Below, in pieces: positions 6,766-12,432 of a stretch of DNA of 12,432 nt; position 1 is the first letter of the stretch; each line of letters starts with the position of its first letter. The stretch comes from an uncultured Fretibacterium sp. Lineage in GTDB: Bacteria; Synergistota; Synergistia; Synergistales; Aminobacteriaceae. The position numbers and the translations under genes were made by a program. The notes beneath the pieces are model-generated. The model was not told the DNA's origin and ran no database searches. It was given only the letters and a program-made list of their open reading frames with translations. The stretch is taken from positions 1 through 12,432 of the forward strand of contig CALAUZ010000411.1 of the NCBI GenBank assembly GCA_937892105.1, in the 5' to 3' direction.

Positions 6766-7563
6766 ATGCGGGGCCTCGAACTTCCTTCACAGCTTCTAGC
6801 AGTATATCTTCTTCTTCATCTGCGTTATATAGGGCTTGTCTTCAGCTCACCTGTTTTCACGTCAACAATGCCTCCTACACCCTACAGGTATTTGTTCGTA
6901 GTAATGCTCACAGTCTGTTCAATAGGAATAATTAAGACCGAAGATATACCCATGATATATTTTGACGAGGTAATATTCATAGCCGCGATATGTTTACGGG
7001 AACTGCTGATAGGTGTTGCATTGGGTTTCATCTCAGCATTGCCGCTTTTTGCGCTCAGGGTTGCCGGAGAACAGACGGGTACGACAATAGGCTTCTCAAT
7101 GGCTCAGGTTATGGATCCTACGACACAAAGCGAGACATCAATACTTGGACAGATGTATTTCTTCGTGGCAATGTGGTTCTATTTCCGCTGGAACGGACAC
7201 TTATTGATGATACAGGCGGCTGTTGAGACATTAAAGCTGGTTCCACCCGGCCAGATTTCGCTGTTTCCTTCAGGAGATTTGCAGTTGGGGACGTGGCTTC
7301 AGTCATTGTTTGTTCTGGCAATGAGAATGGTAATCCCGTTTTACTGCGCTCTGGTTCTGTCTGATGTAGGCTTAGGTTTTCTTGCCCGGACAGTTCCGCA
7401 GATGAATATATTTGTCGTTGGGCTTCCGGTGAAAGTAATGCTGGGATTTATGGTACTTGCCGCAGTTCTGCCGCTTGCGATGGATCTGGTATACAACAAA
7501 TTCGAGTACTGGATAGAGTTTGCGTTAAGCGTGTTGAGAATGTGGAGGCCTCTGAATGGCTGA
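6766..7563 (+). CDS. fliR: flagellar export gate protein FliR
   Basis: This 265-residue multi-spanning protein completes the FliP-FliQ-FliR export gate. Family patterns are visible: an N-terminal hydrophobic block with PVFTSTMPPTPYRYLF, LRELLIGVALGFISALPLFALRVAGEQTGTTIGFSMAQVMDP (about residues 78-120), the FYFRWNGHLLMIQA motif, and C-terminal GFLARTVPQMNIFVVGLPVKVMLGFMVL. At least five membrane segments can be read. No SD precedes the ATG at 6766, so initiation may rely on ribosomes ending fliQ 18 bases upstream. Its stop overlaps the flhB start by 8 bases. Confidence 0.95.
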   Translation: MRGLELPSQLLAVYLLLHLRYIGLVFSSPVFTSTMPPTPYRYLFVVMLTVCSIGIIKTEDIPMIYFDEVIFIAAICLRELLIGVALGFISALPLFALRVAGEQTGTTIGFSMAQVMDPTTQSETSILGQMYFFVAMWFYFRWNGHLLMIQAAVETLKLVPPGQISLFPSGDLQLGTWLQSLFVLAMRMVIPFYCALVLSDVGLGFLARTVPQMNIFVVGLPVKVMLGFMVLAAVLPLAMDLVYNKFEYWIEFALSVLRMWRPLNG

Positions 7564-8623
7564 GGAACGCACAGAGGAAGCTACCCCGCATAAGCGCGAG
7601 AAAGTCCGCGAGGAAGGCCGTGTCTGTGTCAGCAAAGACCTAAATGCTGCCGCCGCAATAATCACAGCACTTTTAGGGCTTGCACTTCTTGGAGCTACGA
7701 CTTGGAGGACGCTTACTGGAATGATACAGTTCATGCTCCGTGCGATAGGGGACAGTGCGGTGCTTCAGGACGGCTGGTTCGCGTGGGTATCGTGGGAGGC
7801 CATGAAGGATTACTTTGCCGCGTGGCTGCCGCTGGGTGGACTTGTTGTCCTTTTTGCAACATGCACGGTAATAGCACAGGTAGGTTTTGCATTTACGGGT
7901 GAGCCTTTTGTGCCTAAGTTCGACAGGCTTAACCCTTTTACGGGAATGAAGAAGATTATCTCCATGCGTTCATGCGTTGAACTCCTCAAAGGGTTGCTGA
8001 AGTCCGCAATATTTGCCGTAATGATATACAACGCGATAAAGAATTACCTTCCTGTTTCGTCAAAGACAATGCAGATGCCGTTAGAGCTTGGAAGCCGACA
8101 GTTCTGGGATATGCTTTGGGATTTGGCAATGAGGCTTGCGTTGATGCTGATGGTAATGGCGTTTGCTGATTATTTTTATCAGAAGTGGGATTTCGAGAAG
8201 TCAATAAAGATGAGCAAGAAGGAAGTGAAGGACGAGTACAAGCAGATGGAAGGAGACCCGCAGGTAAAGCAGAAGATACGGCAGAAGCAGCGTGAGATGG
8301 CCAAACAGAGAATGATGGCAGATGTTCCGAAAGCCGATGTCGTAATCACGAACCCCACGCACATTGCAGTTGCATTGCAGTATGACAGGGGGATAATGGG
8401 TGCGCCGCAGGTTATAGCGAAGGGTGCGGACTATCTTGCGCAGAGGATAAGGGAGATTGCGCAGAACAACTTGATACCCGTAATCGAGAACAAGCCGCTT
8501 GCTTGGGCACTGTATGAGAATGTTGAAGTTGGCGAGGAGATACCGGAAGACTTCTACAGAGGGGTTGCGGAGATTTTGGCGTTGGTGTACAGGCTGAAGG
8601 GGCAAACTTCACAGACATCATAA
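7556..8623 (+). CDS. flhB: flagellar export switch protein FlhB
   Basis: FlhB switches the export apparatus from rod/hook to filament substrates. This 355-residue protein has the N-terminal motif ERTEEATPHKREKVREEGRV, four membrane segments within about residues 33-212, a basic cytoplasmic linker (SKKEVKDEYKQMEGDPQVKQKIRQKQREMAKQRMM), and the self-cleaving NPTH motif at residues 266-269 within DVVITNPTHIAVALQYDRG. The cytoplasmic domain is complete (ENKPLAWALYENVEVGEEIPEDFYRGVAEILA). The length is normal. It is the last flagellar gene here: flhA, which usually follows, is missing, and only an unused SD-like site remains 11 bases after the stop. Confidence 0.97.
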   Translation: MAEERTEEATPHKREKVREEGRVCVSKDLNAAAAIITALLGLALLGATTWRTLTGMIQFMLRAIGDSAVLQDGWFAWVSWEAMKDYFAAWLPLGGLVVLFATCTVIAQVGFAFTGEPFVPKFDRLNPFTGMKKIISMRSCVELLKGLLKSAIFAVMIYNAIKNYLPVSSKTMQMPLELGSRQFWDMLWDLAMRLALMLMVMAFADYFYQKWDFEKSIKMSKKEVKDEYKQMEGDPQVKQKIRQKQREMAKQRMMADVPKADVVITNPTHIAVALQYDRGIMGAPQVIAKGADYLAQRIREIAQNNLIPVIENKPLAWALYENVEVGEEIPEDFYRGVAEILALVYRLKGQTSQTS

Positions 8624-8683
8624 ATTTTCACTCAGGGAGGATTTTACGTTAAGCTCTCAATGAGAGGGTGATGCTTATCGGTT

Positions 8684-8713
8684 TTGCAGCATTTGTTATG
8701 TTGCCTGTATTAT
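8684..8713 (+). promoter_or_regulatory. sigma-70-type promoter for the RNA/leader upstream of infC
   Basis: TTGCAG at 8684-8689 and TATTAT at 8708-8713 are separated by 18 bases. Transcription would begin near 8720, just ahead of the folded RNA region. This is the best upstream promoter in the 339-base gap between flhB and infC, and probably serves the infC operon, a small RNA, or both. Confidence 0.5.
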
Positions 8714-8757
8714 AAGTCGGACGATTAAAAGTCAGTGCATTGCAGACAGTCTTAAAA

Positions 8758-8786
8758 TTGCGTTAGAGCTTAACTTATGCTATATT
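8758..8786 (+). promoter_or_regulatory. promoter-like element inside the structured RNA
   Basis: TTGCGT at 8758-8763 and TATATT at 8781-8786 have the ideal 17-base spacer. It may be a second promoter producing a shorter transcript from near 8793. Alternatively it is an accident of the folded RNA's sequence, since the same bases are needed for its helices. Confidence 0.3.
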
Positions 8787-8869
8787 TCTATAAGTAGGCT
8801 CTCCTGTTCGGCCACCATGCTGACGGGGAACTAAGAAGCCCATACCCTAAATCTATACGCATATAACTG

Positions 8870-8909
8870 TCAGGGTCAGGCTTTTACGTAACGAGCCGCC
8901 CTGATTTTT
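8870..8909 (+). terminator. intrinsic terminator or attenuator before infC
   Basis: The stem TCAGGG-tca-GGCT (8870-8882) pairs with AGCC-g-CCCTGA (8894-8904) around an 11-base loop and is followed by TTTTT (8905-8909). It lies 53 bases before the infC start with no strong promoter in between. It therefore either ends a small RNA or acts as a conditional terminator for infC. Its first two bases are shared with the closing helix of the upstream RNA, which suggests mutually dependent folding. Confidence 0.6.
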
Positions 8910-8962
8910 ATTATGCAATCTCGACAAACAGCTGCGGCAGATTTTGAAAGGAGGAGGAGTTT

Positions 8963-9526
8963 TTGCCCGGCAATGAAGAAAATACCCCTCGCATTAATGA
9001 GGAGATATCATCATCACAGGTTCTTCTTGTTGACGAAAATGGGGTGAAAGTTGGAGTTACCAGCACAATTGATGCCATAAGAATGGCTCATGAACAGTCC
9101 CTCGATCTCGTGGAAGTTGCACCGCTTGCACAACCTCCCGTATGCAGAATTATGGATTACGGGAAATACCGCTACCAGCTCCAGAAGAAAGAGAAAGACG
9201 CTCGAAAAAAGCAGAAAGTTCAGGAACTAAAGGAAATTAAAATGCGCCCCAAAATTGATGACCACGATTTCGACTTCAAAACTAAGGCGGTCAGGCAGTT
9301 CCTGGAAAAAGGACACCGCGTTAAAGTCTCGGTGTTCTTCAGAGGCAGGGAAATGTCCTTCCTTGACAGAGGCGAAGAAGTACTCAACCGCGTTTTGGCT
9401 GAGTGCGAGGACGTTGGTAAATCAGAGTCCAAACCCATCATGGAAGGAAGATATATGAGGCTCATGCTCACTCCCCTTACTGGGGGCAATGCCTCGAAAC
9501 AGTCAGAAAGAACGAAAGGAGATTAA
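8963..9526 (+). CDS. infC: translation initiation factor IF-3
   Basis: IF3 binds the 30S subunit, checks start-codon pairing and keeps subunits apart. The 187-residue product has the N-terminal domain (about 10-80: INEEISSSQVLLVDENGVKVGV, LDLVEVAPLAQPPVCRIMDYGKYRYQ), a lysine-rich linker (KKEKDARKKQKVQELKEIK), and the C-terminal domain (MRPKIDDHDFDFKTKAVRQFLEKGHRVKVSVFFRGREM...). The length is slightly above the usual 170-180. The start is TTG at 8963, five bases after the very strong SD GGAGGAGG (8950-8957). IF3 discriminates against non-ATG starts, and infC often uses one for self-regulation, so the TTG may be a control point. Confidence 0.96.
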   Translation: MPGNEENTPRINEEISSSQVLLVDENGVKVGVTSTIDAIRMAHEQSLDLVEVAPLAQPPVCRIMDYGKYRYQLQKKEKDARKKQKVQELKEIKMRPKIDDHDFDFKTKAVRQFLEKGHRVKVSVFFRGREMSFLDRGEEVLNRVLAECEDVGKSESKPIMEGRYMRLMLTPLTGGNASKQSERTKGD

Positions 9527-9534
9527 ACTTTTTC

Positions 9535-9738
9535 ATGGCAAAGCAAAAACTGAAATCACATTCCGGCGCAAAAAAACGCTTTTTCAAAACAGGTACAGGC
9601 AAATTCGCCTACAGAAAGTGCAGCAGGTCTCACATTCTCGTCCACAAAAAGCCCTCTCGTATGCGCAGGCTCAGGGCAACAGGCTACGTTACCGATACGC
9701 TCACCGAACAGATGAGGCACCTTCTCCCATACGACTAG
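9535..9738 (+). CDS. rpmI: 50S ribosomal protein L35 (bL35)
   Basis: This 67-residue, strongly basic protein has the bL35 signature: KQKLKSHSGAKKRFFKTGTGKF near the start and the core RSHILVHKKPSRMRRLR. It belongs to the large ribosomal subunit. Normal length is about 64-66. It starts 8 bases after the infC stop. The SD AAAGGAGA lies in the end of infC, about 12 bases from the ATG, somewhat far. The order infC-rpmI-rplT is among the most conserved in bacteria and supports the call. Confidence 0.97.
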   Translation: MAKQKLKSHSGAKKRFFKTGTGKFAYRKCSRSHILVHKKPSRMRRLRATGYVTDTLTEQMRHLLPYD

Positions 9739-9759
9739 GACAGAAAGGAATGATGAACA

Positions 9760-10110
9760 ATGAGAGTTAAAGGCGCATCACAGAGCAACAACAAGCGCAA
9801 AAAATTATTCAGCATCACTAAAGGCTATTGGGGTCAGCGAAAGAACGTTTACCGCAGGGCAAGAGAAGCATACCTTGCAGCATTATCCAGAGCGTACAAT
9901 GACAGAAAACGCAAGAAAAGAGACTTCCGCCGCTTATGGATTACGAGAATTAGCGCGGCAGTAAGGGCTGAGGGTATGAGCTACAGCGTCTTCATGAACG
10001 GCCTCAAAAAGGCAGGTATTACCCTTAACCGCAAAATGCTGTCCGAACTGGCCATCAATGACGCAAAGGCTTTCAGTGAGTTAGTCGCAAAAGCAAAGGC
10101 CGCAAAGTAA
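9760..10110 (+). CDS. rplT: 50S ribosomal protein L20 (bL20)
   Basis: This 116-residue basic protein has the bL20 signature: MRVKGASQSNNKRKKLFSITKGYWGQRKNVYRRAREAYLAALSRAYNDRKRKKRDFRRLWITRISAAVR, then the C-terminal globular part ending in DAKAFSELVAKAKAAK. bL20 is needed for early 50S assembly. In several bacteria it represses its own operon by binding a leader RNA, which is relevant to the folded RNA upstream of infC. The ATG at 9760 follows AGAAAGGA; ATGs at 9750 and 9753 are out of frame. The stop TAA shares its last A with the ATG of pheS. Confidence 0.97.
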   Translation: MRVKGASQSNNKRKKLFSITKGYWGQRKNVYRRAREAYLAALSRAYNDRKRKKRDFRRLWITRISAAVRAEGMSYSVFMNGLKKAGITLNRKMLSELAINDAKAFSELVAKAKAAK

Positions 10111-11288
10111 TGCCGGAAGATATGAATATTAACGCTGTGAGGGATTCTTCAACGGAGTCCCTTACAGAAGCATCAACCCTTCAGGAACTTGATGATACAC
10201 GCGAAAATGACACAGGCAGACAAGGAACACTAGGTCAGTTACTCCGCTCACTCGGCGAATATGCTATGAGAGATTCTTTCAGGGAGTTTCTCGCAAAAGC
10301 ATCAACCCTTCAGGAACTTGATGACATACGCGTAAAGTATTTAGGCAAAAAAGGAACAGTTACTCAGTTACTCCGCTCACTCGGCAAATTACCCTCAGAA
10401 TTACGCAGGCAGGCAGGACAAGAACTCAATACATTACGGGACGACATAGAGAACGCATTAGAGCGAAAAGGCAGGGAATTTCGCAACCTTGAGAACGAAC
10501 GCCAGGAAATCTCGGAGCGCATTGACGTAACATTACCGGAAAAAGGCAGGCAGTCAGGAGCTTTCCACCCCGTAATCCAGACCATGTATGAGATCGCTGA
10601 CATTATGCAGGGATTGGGATATTCCGTAGCGTCAGGGCCGGAAATCGAGGAGGAATACTACAACTTCGAGTGCCTCAATGTCCCAAAATGGCACCCCGCA
10701 AGAGACATGCAGGACACGTTCTACCTTCCCGACGGCACACTGTTGCGCACGCACACTTCTCCCGTACAGATACGCGCAATGCTTCAGTACGGCGCACCAT
10801 TGAGGATAGTATGTCCAGGCAAGGTCTACAGGCGCGACAACGACACAACTCATTCCCCAATGTTCAACCAGATGGAAGGTCTGTTAATCGACAAGGACGT
10901 ACCGTTCAGCGTAATGAAAGGTACAATGTCGGAAATGTTAAACGCGTTCTTTGGGAAAAGCCTGAAATCGCGTTTCAGAGCAAGCTATTTCCCTTTCACT
11001 GAGCCTAGCATGGAACTTGATATTGAGTGTGTCGAATGTTCCGGCCATGATGAACACTGCCGCGTCTGTCATGGTACGGGCTGGCTTGAGGTTGCCGGAA
11101 TGGGAATGGTTCACCCCAATGTCATTCGCGCAGGGAAAATTGACCCCGACAAGTACAACGGTTTTGCTTTCGGGATTGGCCTCGACAGAATGGCAATGCT
11201 GAAGTATGGGATTTCGGATTTGCGTTTGCTGTTTGACGGTAACATATCATATTTCATGTCAGGATTTTGGGGGGCTGAAAAATGTTAA
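10110..11288 (+). CDS. pheS: phenylalanyl-tRNA synthetase alpha subunit with duplicated N-terminal arm
   Basis: With PheT this subunit charges tRNA-Phe. The catalytic class II core is intact: HPVIQTMYEIADIMQGLGY, the FYLPDGTLLRTHTSPVQIRAML motif, VYRRDNDTTHSPMFNQMEGLLID, the cysteine-containing stretch CVECSGHDEHCRVCHGTGWLE, and the C-terminal FGIGLDRMAMLKYGISDLR. The family is usually about 330-345 residues; this frame gives 392. The excess comes from an in-frame 43-codon tandem copy of the N-terminal arm (residues about 8-50 repeated at 51-93). The first copy is degenerate. Start options are ATG 10110, which overlaps the rplT stop (TAATG), and ATG 10266, which would give a normal 340-residue protein but has no SD. 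The stop overlaps pheT by 7 bases. Confidence 0.95.
   Translation: MPEDMNINAVRDSSTESLTEASTLQELDDTRENDTGRQGTLGQLLRSLGEYAMRDSFREFLAKASTLQELDDIRVKYLGKKGTVTQLLRSLGKLPSELRRQAGQELNTLRDDIENALERKGREFRNLENERQEISERIDVTLPEKGRQSGAFHPVIQTMYEIADIMQGLGYSVASGPEIEEEYYNFECLNVPKWHPARDMQDTFYLPDGTLLRTHTSPVQIRAMLQYGAPLRIVCPGKVYRRDNDTTHSPMFNQMEGLLIDKDVPFSVMKGTMSEMLNAFFGKSLKSRFRASYFPFTEPSMELDIECVECSGHDEHCRVCHGTGWLEVAGMGMVHPNVIRAGKIDPDKYNGFAFGIGLDRMAMLKYGISDLRLLFDGNISYFMSGFWGAEKC
10131..10388 (+). repeat. 129-base in-frame tandem duplication within pheS
   Basis: Two adjacent units of 129 bases, about 10131-10259 and 10260-10388, align without gaps. Two blocks are identical between units: 28 bases (10168-10195 and 10297-10324) and 21 bases (10236-10256 and 10365-10385). 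The segments between them differ strongly. At protein level 26 of 43 residues match. The second unit has the canonical PheS spelling (VKYLGKKGT); the first has ENDTGRQGT in its place. Confidence 0.9.
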
Positions 11289-12396
11289 TTTCTTGGGAAC
11301 TTCTGAAACATTTTATCGACATTGAGCCGCTTGGCCTTACTCCCGAAGACATGGCCGAACGTCTCACATTCTCAGGTTCTGAAATAGAGGGCATAACTTA
11401 CACCGCCGGAAAAATGAAAGGTGTCGTGGCAGCACGCATAGACGCTCTCGAACATCACCCCGAAGACGAAAAGTATTACATTGCACACATCAATACAGGG
11501 AACGGCGAACATGTCTGCATAACCAGCGCACATAACATGAAGAAAGGCGATATGGTCTTCTACGCCGGGACAGGCTCAATTCTTCCTGACGGTACAGAGA
11601 TGGGAACAAGAGACTTTCACGGCGTATTGAGTTACGGCATGATGCTTAGTGCTGAGGAGCTTGGACTTCATGATGTTGATGACCCTTCAGGCTTGCTCAT
11701 TCTCACAAATGACGCAAGACCGGGCGATGATGCCGCAAGTTTATACCATATTGGCGATGTAATACTCGATGTCTCTATCACTCCCAACAGAGGAGACCTT
11801 TTGAGCCTTCTGGGCATGGCGAGGGAGATTAAGGGGCTGTATCCCAAGTCAACGCTGAAAACTCCCGAATGGTTGAGGCCATTGAAGCAGGATAAGGAAT
11901 GGTCTGAAGACTTCGGGAAAATTTCTCTGCCGGATAAAGGCTGTTACTCCTACAGGCTGGGGCTTGCAACGGGCGCAAAGATTGCAGGTTCGCCGCTTAC
12001 AGCAAAAGTTGACCTTGCTCATCTCGGAATGAGGCCCATCAATAACGCAGTTGATGTTACGAATTATGTAATGCTCATGCTGGCCCAGCCTCTCCACGCT
12101 TTCGACCTCAACACCCTTCCGGCACGCGAAATAACGGTAAGGGCTGCCCATGACGGGGAACACATGATGACCCTTGACGGCAGGGACAGAGCATTAACCG
12201 AACGCGACATGCTCATAACCAGCGGAGGGGAAGCCATAGCATTAGCCGGAGTAATGGGCGGTGAACAGACAGGCATTAATGACGACACAAGCACAATCGT
12301 TATTGAGAGCGCAAGTTTCTCGCCTATTCGTGTAGGACATACTTCAAGACGGCTCGGCATAAATTCTGAAGCAGCTTTCAGGTTTGCACGCACTGT
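11282..12396 (+). CDS. pheT: phenylalanyl-tRNA synthetase beta subunit, 3' end cut
   Basis: The first ~371 codons of PheT (about 800 residues in full) are present. They open MLISWELLKHFIDIEPLGLTPEDMAERLTFSGSEIEGI, followed by the tRNA-binding-like domain (VVAARIDALEHHPEDEKYYIAHINTG), the SITPNRGDLLSLLGMAREI block, and the B3/B4 region (RPINNAVDVTNYVMLMLAQPLHAFDLNTL, ALAGVMGGEQTGI, FRFARTVD). PheT binds tRNA and edits mischarged Tyr-tRNA. It begins with ATG 11282, overlapping pheS by 7 bases, as usual for this pair. Genuine sequence stops at 12396, where an Illumina adapter begins. The frame stays open into the adapter and ends in the artefact peptide RKSTRLNSSH. This is a truncated record, not a broken gene. 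Confidence 0.95.
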
Positions 12397-12432
12397 AGAT
12401 CGGAAGAGCACACGTCTGAACTCCAGTCACAT
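12397..12432 (+). other. Illumina TruSeq adapter contamination
   Basis: From 12397 the sequence matches the 34-base TruSeq read-1 3' adapter (starts AGATCGGAAGAGC, ends CTCCAGTCAC at 12430). It is followed by AT, probably the first two bases of the index barcode. This is library-preparation sequence and not part of the genome. The contig should be trimmed at 12396. Confidence 0.97.

Larger units (their letters stand above)
8739..8909 (+). ncRNA. structured RNA upstream of infC (infC/L20-type leader or 6S-like RNA)
   Basis: The bases fold into nested helices that can be checked by eye. GACAGT (8745-8750) pairs with ACTGTC (8866-8871). GCGTTAGA (8760-8767) pairs with TCTA-T-ACGC (8852-8860, one bulge). 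Inside lie a hairpin ACTTAT/ATAAGT (8773-8778/8790-8795) and a longer hairpin closed by GGCT/AGCC (8797-8800/8837-8840) with inner stems CCTG/CGGG and TCGGC/GCTGA. A terminator-like hairpin follows. In addition ATTGCA (8739-8744) can pair with TGCAAT (8914-8919) beyond that hairpin. Placed before infC-rpmI-rplT, this fits an attenuation leader such as the L20-controlled leaders of Bacillota. The length, long closing stem and end of the terminal hairpin (GAAGCC) also recall 6S RNA. I cannot decide between them from sequence alone. Confidence 0.45.

Noticed and set aside
8201..8605. 134-residue minus-strand frame opposite flhB
   Set aside because: It is antisense to the well-conserved FlhB cytoplasmic domain, has no SD and shows no family pattern.
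8654..8666. Hairpin CTCTC-AAT-GAGAG after flhB as a flagellar operon terminator
   Set aside because: The stem is only five pairs and no run of T follows.
9489..9770. Frame overlapping the ends of infC and rplT and all of rpmI
   Set aside because: It is the alternate frame of rpmI; the bL35 frame is clear and has its own SD.
10670..11002. 110-residue plus-strand frame inside pheS
   Set aside because: It is out of frame with the conserved PheS catalytic core, with no SD and no family resemblance.
11013..11080. Cysteine cluster in PheS as an inserted zinc-binding domain
   Set aside because: A C-x-x-C pair before the GTGWLE motif is common in bacterial PheS and is part of the normal fold.
12064..12411. 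115-residue minus-strand frame at the window end
   Set aside because: Its first codons are adapter sequence and the rest is antisense to pheT.

Overview
The window carries two co-directional gene blocks on the + strand. A flagellar/motor cluster (about 180-8623) is followed by a translation block (about 8963 to the end). Order and spelling of the flagellar genes (flbD, motA, motB, fliL, fliM, a long FliY-type fliN, cheY, fliO, fliP, fliQ, fliR, flhB), moderate G+C, and TTG starts after strong Shine-Dalgarno (SD) sites suggest a motile bacterium of the Synergistota. A motile Bacillota member is the main alternative. The lineage is inferred from gene order and protein style only.

Region by region: 1-12 holds the first four codons of a divergent minus-strand gene, and 13-179 is an A+T-rich divergent control region. 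180-4935 encodes FlbD, the MotA/MotB stator, a two-gene HicB/HicA toxin-antitoxin pair lodged between motB and fliL, then FliL, FliM and FliY. An extended -10 promoter near 4951 precedes cheY. 5011-8623 encodes CheY and the flagellar export gate (FliO/P/Q/R, FlhB); flhA, which often follows flhB, is absent. 8624-8962 has no credible protein gene but holds promoters, nested hairpins and a terminator-like hairpin, so it is probably an independent small RNA or the attenuator leader of infC. 8963-12396 is infC-rpmI-rplT-pheS-pheT, closely packed as an operon.

Four points stand out. (1) The window ends in an Illumina adapter from 12397, so pheT is cut by an assembly artefact. (2) pheS carries an in-frame 43-codon tandem duplication of its N-terminal tRNA-binding arm. 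(3) A compact hicBA module sits inside the motility operon. (4) The RNA upstream of infC folds into an elaborate structure I cannot assign with certainty. Leucine codon choice and base composition also shift between the flbD-fliY half and the cheY-flhB half.

Together the first block builds and steers the flagellum: stator, switch complex, response regulator and type III export gate. The second supplies initiation factor IF3, two large-subunit ribosomal proteins and both subunits of phenylalanyl-tRNA synthetase. I saw no CRISPR array, insertion sequence, tRNA or rRNA gene.
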